Positions 1-10,499 of a DNA stretch of 64,000 nt are shown here, in pieces (the first letter of the stretch is position 1; each line of letters opens with the position of its first letter). Source of the DNA: Elephas maximus indicus (taxonomy: Eukaryota > Chordata > Mammalia > Proboscidea > Elephantidae); the NCBI RefSeq assembly GCF_024166365.1, contig NC_064839.1, positions 40,932,378 to 40,996,377 of the forward strand, read 5' to 3'. Position numbers and translations under genes: made by a program. The notes below the pieces were generated by a model that searched no databases, was not told the origin of the DNA, and saw nothing but the letters and a program-made list of their open reading frames with translations.

Positions 1-390
1 AAATGAGAAGTGTGGGCACAGAGAGGCTGGCACTGTGTGGCTGTGCACAAGTCACTTGGACCTGGGTTCAGTCTTTCTGCATCTGCTCCTGGAGGGACCT
101 GGGTTGGGGGCTGACCCCTTGGCCTGGTCAATGTCCGTAAAATGGGCTGAACAGCCCAGCTCATGAGACTGGCATATGGATGAAATGTCCAAGGGAGCCC
201 TCACCCACACATGGCCAGAGTGAGCCTCCCTCAGTCTGGGGCACCTGTTACCGTTAGTCCCGGCTTCTGCTGGGGCTGAGGGCAGAAAGGAGTGGGGAGC
301 CCAGGCCTCCAGGGAAGGGACTCTGTGCCGCCCCAGCCCACCAGGGGCTGGGGCAGTGAGGTTGGGCAGGGTGGCGGGAGGAGGCTGTAC
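1..390 (-). other. CTRB intron 6 (partial)
   Basis: Non-coding and antisense to the gene. It is recognisably paralogous to 18416-18688 of pseudogene B, sharing the stretch rich in GCCACCCTGCCCAACCTCAC. No exon 7 motif (GDSGG) occurs before base 1. Confidence 0.7.
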
Positions 391-524
391 CTTGCAGGAC
401 GAGACGCCGCTGGCCCCTGCACAGACCATCACGTCAGTGATCTTGCTGCCCCAGTACTTCTTGCAGTTGGTGTTGGACAGAAGGGGCAGGGTTGCCTGCT
501 GCAGTTTCTCAGGGATCTTGATGG
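391..524 (-). CDS. CTRB2: CTRB exon 6 (S1-pocket loop, residue 192)
   Basis: 134 nt, from CTCCAG/CCATC to TGCAAG/GTACAG. It encodes [24 protein letters not shown] and VSSCK. The last codon is AAG (Lys) where the family and the nearby pseudogene B have ATG (Met192). The donor GTACAG is weaker than consensus but correctly placed. Confidence 0.9.
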
Positions 525-3500
525 CTGGAGAGACAGGGGATGGGGTCAGGGCCTGCCACCCTATCCAGTCCACCCTGGTGGAGGAGGACCAGGGCCCTTG
601 GAGACGCCCACTCTCTCTTAATGTGGTTTTCCTTAAAAACGTCCTGTTCCTTTCAATTCCTTTCAGATTCCAGCCACCCAGTAGATGACTTGGCTCAAGC
701 AAAGCTGTTCAACACCAGGAGCTCCTGCCCTGGAAAGGCTGCAGCACACTCACCGTTGTACTTGGTCTTGCCCCAGCCTGTGGTGACACAGAGGGAGCCC
801 GCAGGAAAGTCGTCCTCAGCGTTGGGCAGGCAGACCGCCGACACGGTTTGGGAGAAGCGGGCGGGCGTGGCCAGCTTCAGCAGGGTGATGTCGTTGCGGA
901 CGGTGAGCAGGCTGAACTTGGGGTTCTTGAAGACCTGTGGGTGAGGGTCAGAACAACTGGCTGAGGGCCTGGCATGAGTCAGGGGTCTGCGGGTTTCAAG
1001 GAAACAAACTTTTCCTGATGGTCCTTTCAAGGGAAACAAACCCACAGGAGCCCTGAATGAAGATTCTGAGACTGGCCCCACCCCCTCGGCTCCTGTTCCT
1101 CAAGCCTTCCAGGGTTCTTTCCTTCCTCCTGCACCCCCAGCCTCCCAGCTGAACCCCCGCCCCCCAGCCATCCAGCAGGTCCTGGGTGTACCTGAGCAAT
1201 CTTAAGGACTTGGATGTCCTCAGCATCTGAACCCTGGTCAAACTCCCCGGCCACGACCTGGTCGGTGGTCCTAGATAGAGCATGTGGGGGTGGGGGTTGA
1301 GGGCCAGAGATGCACCCTACTCCCCCAGCGCCAACAAGCTGGAATTAGAGCCTGAGCCCACCCAGGCCTCACCTGACCCCGCAGTGGGCAGCAGTGACCA
1401 CCCAGTTCTCGCTGATGAGGGAGCCCCCACAGAAGTGGGAGCCGGTGCTGTCCTGGGGAGAGAGGTGGGGAAGGTCAGCCACACCCTCCCTGGGCAGCAT
1501 GCCCCCAGCCCAGCCAATACCACAGGTGCCCCCTACACATTCTCAGAATCCCTCCTCACCTGCAGGGACACCTGCCAGGGCCAGGAGCCAGGGACAGCGT
1601 CCTCCCCATTGACAATCCTGGACAGGCCACTCAGCACAGGTTGGATGGTGGGGACTCCACAGCCTGGGAAGGGGGCAAGAGGAAGGGCTGAGCCCAGGAG
1701 CCAGTGGGGCCTCACTTGGAGAATCTGGGTCCCTAGGTCAGCAGCCCACACCACAGGGCCCCACACCACAGGGCCCCACACCACAGGGCCCCACACCACA
1801 GGGCCCCACACCACAGGGCCCCACTGCATAGCTCCCACGTCCTCCAGGCTCAAGGACCCCCTAGACGCAGCCCATCGACCCCAGGCATCTTTCCAGGGCT
1901 GCAGAGGGCCCAGGGCCCGCCCCTACCTGGGGCCCCTTGTCTGAAGGTGCAGAAAATAGCAGGGAAGCCTGACTGCCCAGCTCAGCTCCTCGGCCTATCC
2001 CTTCCTTCCTGTGTGAACTCAGAAGGGTAGCTGCATCTCCCCAATCCTCAGTTTCCTCTGCTGTAAAGTGGGGAACAGAACAATGCCAACTTCACAGGCC
2101 AGAGCTCCTCCATTAGATTGAAGCCCCCAAGTACTGGCAAGTCTGGGAAGAATCTGGAACTCTTACACTTGGCTTACACTTGGCTGACGGGTGTGCAAAA
2201 TGGTGCCATAGTCTATTTCTTTGATAATTCACAATTTAAGGAACAATTAATAAAAAGAAAAAAAAATTTTTTTCTTTTTATTCATTGTATAAAGTTTTAG
2301 TTTCTCAATTATTTAATAAAACAGGACTTTAATTCCATACCATAAAAGGCAGTGAGGAAACAAATTGCTTTAATTTTATCAAAACAACGAGAAGAGGACA
2401 AAAAGTTCTCGTTGCCGTCGAGCTGATTCCGACTCATAGCAACCCAAAGGACAGAGGAGAACTGCCCCATAGGGTTTCCAAGGAATGCCTGGTGGACTGG
2501 AACTGCTGAGCTTTCGGTTAGCAGCTGTAGCCTTTAACCACTATACCACCAGAGTTCCCGAGAAGAGGACAGGTGTACTTAATATATCTGACTTCTTAGC
2601 ACCTGTACACAGGTTCTTCGATTTGGCAATACCAAGGCAAGTTGAGCAGGTGCAGCCACTATAAGCAACCATGACACATGTAGAGGCATCACATCTTGCT
2701 ACAGCCTCGTGCCTCCTACTCCTGCCCACGAGGGCACTGTTAACCCCACACGCAAATTTATTTTTTGTAATAGCAAAAATAAATTAGAAATAGTGGTGTA
2801 GTAACCTGACAGAGTGACTTACAGTGATTAAAGCCAATGATAAAATATGCTGGGAAAAACCACATTGTAAAACTGACACAGGGTACCATTTACATATATT
2901 AAATATCAAAAATTACGTGCATTCCTTATGAATTTATAAATATGTACTAAGTTTAAAAACCCGCATAGAAACATTGTCCAGCAAATTGAGAATAGGGTTA
3001 ACCTCCAAGGAGGGAGAAGGGGAGCTTCAGCTGAACCTGTTTTATTGTTTAAAAAGAAACAGCTGAGGCAAATCTACCAAAAATACTCGCTCATTTCTGG
3101 TGGTGAGTACCTGGGTGTTACAGGATTTTCTGTATTCGCTAGTTCATAGTTAAAGTACCGTGAGCAGCATGCTTAGCAATAACAGCCAGTGTCCGGCACA
3201 AGCAGCAGGTACAAGCCTGGGGAGGTCTGCAGTCACCCCTCACCCTGCCCACGGCGCTCACGGCCTGAGCACCTTGGAGCTGCAGACCTGCGGGGCCCAG
3301 ACTTGTCTTCTCTACTCCCCAGAACAGGGTGTGAGGGCTCCGAGGTCGCAAAAGGACCCCACTCCTTCCTGCAGCTTCAAGTTGCCTTGCCAGGAAGTGA
3401 CCCAACGGTGCAGAGAAAGGGGGTCCACAGGCTCTCTTGGCCAGGCCCCTCCAGCCCCTGTGATGGGGCCTGGCTTCAGGCCCACCCAGGGCTCCGGCCC

Positions 3501-3589
3501 CTACTCCCCAGCCTCCTCCCTAGCCAGCGGCACTGACCAAAGGTGGCCCCCATGAGGGCGAAGCAGGAGAGGAGCCAGAGAAAGGCCAT
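391..3589 (-). CDS. CTRB2: Chymotrypsinogen B, exons 1-6 of 7 (cut by the left window edge)
   Basis: Secreted pancreatic serine-protease zymogen of family S1 that cleaves after large hydrophobic residues. Six coding exons (52, 104, 80, 79, 181 and 134 nt) join without a stop into 210 codons with correct phases and GT/AG junctions. The signal peptide is residues 1-18 (starts MAFLWLLSC). The propeptide starts at Cys19, and tryptic activation would be at Arg33-Ile34 (LSR/IVNG). His57 is His75 in TAAHC and Asp102 is Asp120 in NDITLL. Ser189, the chymotrypsin-type S1 residue, is kept in GVSSC. Exon 7, with GDSGG and the stop, should lie left of base 1. Residue 192 is Lys instead of the usual Met. 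The symbol follows the position and orientation of human CTRB2; CTRB1 and CTRB2 are near-identical and gene conversion is possible, so 'CTRB' is the safe name. Confidence 0.93.
754..934 (-). CDS. CTRB2: CTRB exon 5 (catalytic Asp102)
   Basis: 181 nt, from CCACAG/GTCTTC to AACG/GTGAGT. It contains [16 protein letters not shown] with Asp102, the conserved SAVCLP and DDFPAGSLC segments, and [11 protein letters not shown]. Confidence 0.93.
1192..1270 (-). CDS. CTRB2: CTRB exon 4
   Basis: 79 nt, from ATCTAG/GACC to GCTCAG/GTACAC. It encodes [15 protein letters not shown], then [10 protein letters not shown], a typical chymotrypsin surface segment between His57 and Asp102. Confidence 0.92.
1373..1452 (-). 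CDS. CTRB2: CTRB exon 3 (catalytic His57)
   Basis: 80 nt, from CCCCAG/GAC to GTCAG/GTGAGG. It encodes the [10 protein letters not shown] strand and [10 protein letters not shown], which holds the triad histidine and the Cys42-Cys58 disulfide pair. Confidence 0.93.
1560..1663 (-). CDS. CTRB2: CTRB exon 2 (propeptide and activation site)
   Basis: 104 nt between a CCCAG acceptor and a CTGCAG/GTGAGG donor. It encodes the [15 protein letters not shown] propeptide and the new N-terminus [10 protein letters not shown] after activation. Confidence 0.93.
1743..1823. repeat. 15-bp minisatellite in CTRB intron 1
   Basis: About five head-to-tail copies of CACACCACAGGGCCC, nearly perfect, ending roughly 80 bp upstream (gene sense) of the exon 2 acceptor. 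Confidence 0.95.
2401..2558 (-). mobile_element. AfroSINE with 13-bp target-site duplication
   Basis: Reverse-oriented AfroSINE (tail sequence GTTGCCGTCGAGCTGATTCC first, head CCACTATACCACCAG last). It is flanked by perfect direct repeats CGAGAAGAGGACA at 2388-2400 and 2559-2571, showing target-primed insertion into CTRB intron 1. Confidence 0.92.
2750..3145 (+). mobile_element. Old L1-like 3' end remnant
   Basis: AT-rich stretch with the flow of ancient L1 3' ends (TTGTAATAGCAAAAATAAATTAGAAA early; a GGGAGAAGGG block and TTTATTGTTTAAAAAG late). Identification is by eye and approximate. Confidence 0.4.
3538..3589 (-). CDS. CTRB2: CTRB exon 1 (start codon, signal peptide)
   Basis: ATG at 3589-3587 with A at -3 and G at +4. 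It encodes 17 hydrophobic codons of the secretion signal. The exon ends in phase 1 at TTTG/GTCAGT, so Gly18 is completed by exon 2. Confidence 0.93.
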
Positions 3590-3803
3590 GATGCTGCAGT
3601 CAGGAGATGTGGAGCTTGCCTGCTGTGCGGCCCCTTTTTCATCCCCTCCAGGCTCCCAGGCCCCGCCCAACCCCTCTGGCCCTGCCCAGCCAGGGGAGCC
3701 TGAGAGCCACCCTCCCTGTTATCCAGGGACCTTGGGTGATAAGCAGGTACCAAGTCCTTCTCACAGCCAGGCCTGGCTCTCAGCCTGGGACACCTCAGCC
3801 CCT

Positions 3804-3819
3804 GGGAAACAGGCAGCTG
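3804..3819 (-). promoter_or_regulatory. PTF1-type bipartite element upstream of CTRB
   Basis: On the gene strand this reads CAGCTGCCTGTTTCCC: an E-box followed by a TC-box whose centres are 10 bp (one helical turn) apart. That is the layout bound by the pancreatic PTF1 complex (PTF1A with an E-protein and RBPJ or RBPJL). It lies about 215 bp upstream of the ATG, where acinar enzyme genes usually carry this site. Confidence 0.6.
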
Positions 3820-4329
3820 CCCTGGCCCAACAATGCTGTGAACCTTGGCAGCACCAGGCATACCCACGGCACAGGCAAGGCCAGTGGCCAGGGTGAGAGC
3901 TCAGCTGACGGAGCCCAGCTCTTTGCAGTCTGCTGGGAGGCAGGGCAGGGACTCCAGTTCCCAGTAGCACAGGGAGGGATCCTGGCTCCTCAATTAAAGC
4001 AATCCCACCCCAGGTTCAAAGAATTTAGCTGGTCTTTTCCGGAAGGAGCTTGGAGTTTCATAGTCCTAAGGCCCCCAGTACCATGAACGTCGGCTATAGG
4101 TTCTCAGCAAGGAGTGTTTTCAGAGTTCAGTATTCATCTACAGGAAAAGTATGCAAGTGTTTTCTGGAGTGCCCAGGGGGTCCCTCATAGCGCAGCCCAG
4201 ACAAGCAGGTTCGGGGCTTGCATCTGAGCTGTGTCCACAACCCCATAACTGTTCGGAAATCGCCCAGATGGGGGTTGTTAACAGCTAATGGTTGACAAAC
4301 CCGTTCACAGACCCACCCACATCTGCTGT

Positions 4330-4490
4330 GAGCTCAACTGAATTCTCTTTTCTGTGATAGTTTACAATTTAAATGAATTCATTGTATAAAGTTTTATTAT
4401 AAGATGGAACTTCGATTCCACACCATAAAAGGACACACTAAGGAAACTACTTGTCACGGAACAATGAGAAAAGGATAGGTGTAGGAGATT
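4330..4490. repeat. AT-rich unit resembling 2220-2575
   Basis: Shares TTCATTGTATAAAGTTTTA, a CCATACCATAAAAGG/CCACACCATAAAAGG block, a GAGGAAA-type block and AACAATGAGAAAAGGATAGGTGT with the DNA around the AfroSINE at 2401. Either a local duplication or two copies of one uncatalogued repeat. Confidence 0.5.
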
Positions 4491-6050
4491 TGCCAATGAC
4501 TCACTTGCATAGGTGGGGACCGAGGATTTCCCAGCAATCTGTATAGGCTCCTATGCTTGCTAACTTGCTCTTCTGGGCCAGGTACTGTGTAGGCACTCAT
4601 GAACACAGCTGACATCATGGGGCTGAGATTCCAGTACAGACAATGAACAAATAATACAATATTGTACAGTATAATCAATATCATGCAATAACTACAATAA
4701 GCTGGTATAAGGCATGGGGAGCAATGGGGATGGCCTGCTCTAGATCTGGACAGAGCTGTCAGCGAAAGCCTCTGTGATGAGATAGTTTGAAAAGAAAAAC
4801 ACAGTGGGGGAACTGAGTCTTCATCTAAGGCCTTCAGGGCCACAGTCACTGTGGGAGAAGGGAGTCAGGGTGAGCAAAACAATGGCACCGGTCTTATTAA
4901 ATTAATACCCTTAATTTGAACTTGATTGGTTTTGAAGTTTTGTCTTTAATTTATAAATAGGTTTTGTTTTAGAGTTGTACGTTCTCAGTGGAGGAGATAA
5001 TCAAAAACTTTAACTACCGGTTGAGCAGGGGCCTGACCCTTGGGAACAGTGCCTATACCCTGGCTGGGGCAGAGTCCTGGAGACCTGGGACCTTGTTGTG
5101 TGGGGAGGTCCAGAATCCCAGAGGAAGGGTGATATAGAGAGCTGGGAGAGTGGCTGTTTACTAACTGGTATGGAAGCTTCTTGATATTTTAACAGCCTCT
5201 GTGGCCACCCAGGGGTATCCCACAGGCCTGGTTATGAACATAAGGAATTCATATTTAAGTTTCAGGCCAGGGTAATTTGTTGAAATATCAACATTTGCTG
5301 GTTAGGTTTATTTTATTTATTTTTGGTGGTGGTGGTAGTTTTTTTCCTTTATCAACTCTAAACAAACAGCCAAGCCATTTGTATTTTCCTCCTCTCAGGG
5401 ATTCTTCCTGAGCAAAAGCAGAAGCGGCCTAAAGTCAAGCAGCCTGAAGTCTTTAGGTCTGCTGTGAAAGCTAAACTCATGGCAGACTAGAGTCCAGGGA
5501 GCAATGTGGAGAGAGGGGAGGGGAAGCTTCCTGTCTACAAAGAGATGACAGCTGGAGAGGGTAAGGGAAACTGGGTAACATTTGTGTTTATTTGCCAATG
5601 TGCTTTTTACTTCGAGTAATTCCTTTTTGCCCCCAGCCCACCCCATATTCAAACTAGACCATGAGGTGAGACTCCTTAGGAGCAGGATGATAATTTTGTT
5701 ACAAGAGAGTGACAGCCATTGCCACTTCCCACAGCCATCTCCCCTTTTTTGACCACAGGGGGTTCTGATGGAGGATCGCCCCTCCCCAGCCCCCAGGGGA
5801 GAACTCTGATGAATCCGAGCCCACAGAGGCAAAGAGAGATGAGGAGAGCCCACTCCTAACCTCTCTGCAGGCTCTAACCTCTCTGTGAGGCTGTGGTGCT
5901 TTGGCAGCCATCTTGAGAGTATAGGAAAAGCAAAAGAAAGAGATCCTAACCCAGAACTACAATATTACTGAGCTGCTGAGCAGACACCCCCAATGTCTTA
6001 CCTCTGAATCTCTGGTGTGTGATAAGAACAAATCCCTGTTGTCTTAAATG
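4490..6050. other. Intergenic DNA, no gene seen
   Basis: Unique-looking AT-rich DNA upstream of CTRB. No exon-like block, RNA gene or clear repeat is recognised, apart from A- and T-rich runs near 5300-5350. Confidence 0.5.
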
Positions 6051-6700
6051 CTAGCAGGCAGCCATCTAAGATGCATCAATTGGTCTCAACCCACCTGGAG
6101 CAAAGGAGAATGAAGAACACCAAGGACACAAGGTAATTACAAGTGCAGGAGACAGAAAGGGCCACACATACATCAGCCTGAGACCAGAAGAACTAGATGG
6201 TGCCCAGCTACAACCGATGACTGCCCCGACAGGGAACACAGCAGAGAACCCCTCAAAGAGCAGGAGAGCAGTGGGATACAGACCTTAAATTCTCATAAAA
6301 AGACCAGGCTTAATGGTCTGATTGAGACTAGAAGGACCCCAGAGGTCATGGTCCCCAGACCTTCTGTTAGCCCAAGACAGGAACCATTCCCAAAGCCAAC
6401 TCTTCAGACAGGGATTGGACTGGACTATAAGATAGAAAATGATACTGGTGAGGAGTGGGCTTCTTGGATCAAGTAGACACGTGAGACTATGTGGGCAGCT
6501 CCTGTCTGGAGGGGAGATGAGAAGGCAGAGAGGGACAGAAGCTGGCTGAATGGACACGGAAATTATGGGTGGAGAGGAGTGTGCTGTCTCATTAGGGGGA
6601 GAGCAACTAGGTGTATATAGCTAGGTGTATATGAATTTTTGTATGAGACTGACTTGATTTGTAAACTTTCACTTAAAGCATAATAAAAAGTTTAAAAAAT
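6050..6700 (+). mobile_element. LINE-3'-end-like repeat, copy 1
   Basis: About 0.65 kb that starts near a CATCTAAGATGCATCAATTGG phrase and ends in TTTGTAAACTTTCACTTAAA plus an A-rich AATAAAAAG tail. The same order of blocks (AAGAACTAGATGGTGCC, TAAAAAGACCAG, GTAAACTTTCA, A-tail) recurs at 34680-35400 and 46740-47265, all in plus orientation. Possibly a lineage-specific LINE 3' UTR; family not assigned. Confidence 0.65.
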
Positions 6701-6734
6701 CCCTATTGTTTAGCCATATGTCTTGTATTTTATT

Positions 6735-8405
6735 ATAAAAAAAACTTATCTTTTTCTTCAAATATATTGGTGCCAAGTGTTTTATCTTCAGTCTCACTAA
6801 TTCTGCCTTCCACTTCCTCAGTTTTCCTCTGACTTTCTATTGAGTTGTCTAATTCTGTAATTTTATTGTTAATCTTCTGAATTTGATTACTCGCTCTCTA
6901 TGGAATTGATTTTGCAGCTTATTAAATTCTTCAACCACTTTATCTGTGTGTTCCTTGGCTTGTTTTGCATCTTGCCTGATTTCATTCCTGATTTCTTGAA
7001 GAGTTCTATATATTAATCTTTTGTATTCTGCATCTAGTAATTCCAGGAAGACACCTTCACCTGGAAGATTCCTTGATTCTTTGTTTTGAGAGCCTGTTGA
7101 AGCGATCATGGTCTGCTTTATGTGATTTGATATTGACTGTTGTCTCTGAGCCATCTATAAGTTATTTATTAGTTTATTTTACTTTTGCTTACTGTATCCT
7201 AGCTTCTTGCTTTGTTTTGTTTTGATATGCCCAAATAGGCTGCTTGACTGAGCTAGCTTGATTATTTTCACCTTTGAAGCTCTAACATCCTCTCACCAGA
7301 TGGCTAGAGTTATCAGGTATATGAGCTTAGGAGTCCATTCACTTTTCTTGTATAGATTCAGCTCAGGTGTCCAGGTAGTCAGTCATCAAGTGTGTGGTAC
7401 AGGTTCTGTCCTACAGTCTTAGAGGGGCAGGGGTGATTGGTGTACGTACAGGTTATCTGGTTGCAGCAAGGGGTCACGCTCTGAACAAGGCAAGGGGGCT
7501 GACAACCGTTCCCTGAGTGTCTGTGAGGAAAGCCTATCTGTTCCCTAGAGCGCACAGGTGGGTGGGTTCTGCAGATGAACGAGGGGCACCCAGTGTTTTG
7601 GGTTGTAAGGACTGGGAGGTACCACTTATCCTCAGACCTGTCGTGAGTGGCTACGTGATGTGGGTGGAGCCACCAGTTCTTAGGCCCCTGATGTGGGTAG
7701 GTGAGGACCCTGTTTCATAGGCAAAGTGGTGTCAAACATCAAATACCCACCTCTCCGCCACACAGCTGAAACAGTTGCAGTCTGCGAATGAGGGCCTATT
7801 CTCCTGAAATGGGTCCACACAGGTCCATGCAGGGGTGAAAGATAGTCAAAATCTGTAGACCGTTTGTGCCTGGACAGGAGCCACTTCTGTCCTGAGCTCC
7901 CCGGCTTAGTGGAGCTGGCAGATTATCTTTTCCCCCAATTGTGAATTTATTCCTTCTCCAAGGGTGGGAGAATGGCAGCAGGGCCTATCTCAGGCCCAGG
8001 GAAATCAACAGCCACTGAAGCCAGCTTGGGGCTGGGGGCACAGTAAAATAAACGCAAGTAGTTAAGCTTTTGCTGAGAGTGCCATTCTTCTCTGGTTCCG
8101 GAGGTGTGAGTAGGGTGCGTGGCTCACTGTCTCTCCCTAAGGAAACCACATCCAGAATGCTACTGCCAGCCCCACTGTGGATGCTCCAGGGAATGGTGCC
8201 TGAGGGTTCCCAGTGATTCAGGTCCAGCAACTCCTCTCCGCTTCTGAACCGTCTCTCCCACCCCCTGCCCCTCAGTCTGATTTCCTAACTTTGCCTTTAA
8301 TGTTCAGGGCTCCTAGCTTGTCATATATACACTTGTTTTTTCAGATCTTTGTTGTAAGAGGGATCACCAGAAGCATCTGACTACCCTGCCATCTTGGCCC
8401 CACCT
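6735..8405 (-). mobile_element. L1 LINE: 5' UTR plus start of ORF1, 3' part missing
   Basis: The reverse strand begins with GGGGCCAAGATGGCAGGG near 8403, the classic start of a mammalian L1 5' UTR. It runs about 1.25 kb to an ATG at 7154. The 101-codon reading frame 7154-6849 (begins MAQRQQSIS) is lysine- and glutamate-rich and coiled-coil-like. Past its stop the same type of sequence continues in another frame with an ISETEDK motif typical of L1 ORF1. ORF2 and the 3' UTR are absent. It has a 5' end but no 3' end, the reverse of usual L1 truncation. Confidence 0.75.
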
Positions 8406-8419
8406 CAAAAACCATCTTA

Positions 8420-8860
8420 AATGATAGAAAATACCCATGATAATTGTGCTGACTGTCTTCCATTTGCCCCTTCAGGTCTTCTCTCCTCCCTTCTTCACCT
8501 TGCTGGCCTCCAGGAGACTGACCCTCAAGGATGCATTTGGATTCAGCCAATGGGACACACCAGCAGGAGGAGGGTCCTAGGAGAAGAGATAAGTCAGTGT
8601 GCTTATTCCCTTGGTTCCCTCTCTAGAGGTTGCTGTGAGTTGGCAGCCCTCTTCTTTCTGGGTTCCATAACCGCCACCCCCTCCTTGTCCTTTCAGTTCT
8701 AGGTGTGGCAATATTTCCGCATTGTTGCTAGCCCCTGTGTGCCTAACTGTCCTCTCTTGACTTCCTGGAGCACTGCCCATACCTTTGTAAAAATTCTCTT
8801 TAATAAAACTCTCCTCAAATTACCATCTGTGCCATCTGTTTTTAGGTAGGACCATTACAA
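8420..8860 (+). mobile_element. Unclassified ancient repeat with poly(A)-signal-like end
   Basis: Contains ACCTTTGTAAAAATTCTC, TTTAATAAAACTCTCCTCAA, then a CCATCTGTTTTT end, a phrase common at the 3' ends of old mammalian LINE-type repeats. Family not assigned. Confidence 0.4.
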
Positions 8861-9780
8861 GTACCATGACTGGTACCAGATCTGGCCTCTGGGCCACTGA
8901 AAATGCGATTCTGGAACACCTGGGCAGGGCCACACTAAGCGGACCCATGTTCAATGCCCTGCAGCCTCCCGCCTCATGCCTATAGCTGGGCAGCACCTGG
9001 AACCCTGGCACAACCCTCACCCAAGGCCAAACTCCATGAGGTAGCAGGGCAGGGATGTGGATGGGCCCTCCTCCCCTCAGCAAAACTCTTCCCCCAACCC
9101 AAGATGTCCAGGAGAGACTCACTCCCAGAGTCCATTCCCCGTGCACATTTAGATCAACTCAACTCCCAATTCACTGTCTCTGAGTAATACGTTCCCTGGC
9201 TTGCTCCTCCTGCATTTCCCATTAAACATACTAGATGTTGCATACTTGCAATGAGGGAGCAAGTGCAGAGATAAGGTTCTCTAAGTGATGTTGGCCTGGC
9301 TGACTCAACCCACAAGCAAGGTGAAAACTTCTCCCAGGGAGTCTGCATGAACAGTAAATCTACGGGAAGGGGCAGGTCTCCAAACCAGAGGGTGGGAAAT
9401 TCAAATAGTAGAAAAGTGGAACCCAAGAAAACACTGCTGATTGTCAACTTGAGAGCATAAGCAACTTCTGGTCCTGCAGCTGCCTCGTCCATCCACTTCG
9501 ACTACTGCCTGCCCTGCTCTGGGCAGCCAGAGCCAAAGGGGATTCCTGCCCGAGAGAGCAGCGCACGGCCCAGGGGTGGAAGAGGGTGGGTGCACTAAGG
9601 GAAGGGACCAGCAGGGCAAAGGCACAGGACGCTCATGGCACGTGGGTTTGGAGAATGGTGAACTGATTAAATGCAAGGGGGGCTGTGGAGAAATGAGGTG
9701 GGAAAGGTCATCCGAGCCTTGTCTGTGATGGCTTTGATCTTTTTTAAAGGGAGCATTCGAGCATTACTCTTAAAATTTTT
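8860..9780. other. Intergenic DNA, no gene seen
   Basis: Mixed-composition DNA between repeats. The open frames here are short and resemble no recognised protein. Confidence 0.5.
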
Positions 9781-10020
9781 AAGACTTAGATAAGGAAGAG
9801 ATTTTTTAATGATCAATACCTGCAACTAAATAACAAACCTGAGTTAACTAGTTCAGCAAAAAATATATAAATATGTGTGTGTGTGTAAACCCATGTGGCA
9901 AAATGTTAACAGGTGGTGAATCTAGGTGAAGTCATCAATGGACTATTTTTGCAAATTTCTTAAAAGTTTTTAAACTTTCAAAAATAAGTTGGGGAAAAAA
10001 AGAAAAAAAAATTAAATGTT
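9780..10020 (+). mobile_element. Old L1 3'-end remnant
   Basis: Has the order GCAAAATGTTAACAGGTGG, GAATCTAGGTGAAG, TATTTTTGCAAATTTCTTA, then an A-rich end, typical of ancient L1 3' ends. A short TG run lies at about 9875. Confidence 0.55.
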
Positions 10021-10328
10021 AATAGAAATGTCTTTTCCTGAGAAAGAGAACTCTGGAGAAAGAGCAATGGTTTGGTTCCTGTAACACTAACTGCTCTAAC
10101 AAGTAGACTTAAAATTGTAGTGTCCCAGATCAGGCAGTGGAGGCAGGAGGGACGCTGTACTCCACACAGTCATCTAGGGCTCCAGGATGACAGCAGTTCT
10201 GCCTATGTCTTCCCTGGGCACCAGACCAGCTGGGCAGGGGAAAAAGCATGGGACATGGGATAGAATCCTTCTGTTTTGCTATTAAAGGAAAACTGACAGC
10301 TACCAATAAACATATACCTACTATGATC

Positions 10329-10498
10329 GGAAACCCTGGTGGTGTAGTGATTAAGAGCTATGGCTGCTAACCAAAAGGTCAGCAGTTTGAATCTACCAGA
10401 CGCTCCTTGGAAACTCAATGGGGCAGTTCTACTCTGTCCTGTAGGGTCGCTATGAGTTGGAATCAACTTGACGGCAGTGGGTTTGGTTTTGGTTTGGT
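10329..10498 (+). mobile_element. AfroSINE, plus orientation
   Basis: Full-length short type: AACCCTGGTGGTGTAGTG head, TGCTAACCAAAAGGTCAGCA box, TATGAGTTGGAATCAACTTG and the T-rich GGTTTGGTTTTGG tail. Confidence 0.92.
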
Positions 10499-10499
10499 T

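Noticed and set aside
1282-1944. Plus-strand open frame with repeated HTTGP
   Set aside because: Produced by the 15-bp minisatellite, whose unit is a multiple of three, and antisense to CTRB exons.
6849-7154. 101-codon minus-strand frame as a host gene
   Set aside because: It follows an L1 5' UTR and has L1 ORF1-like coiled-coil character, so it is a retrotransposon remnant.
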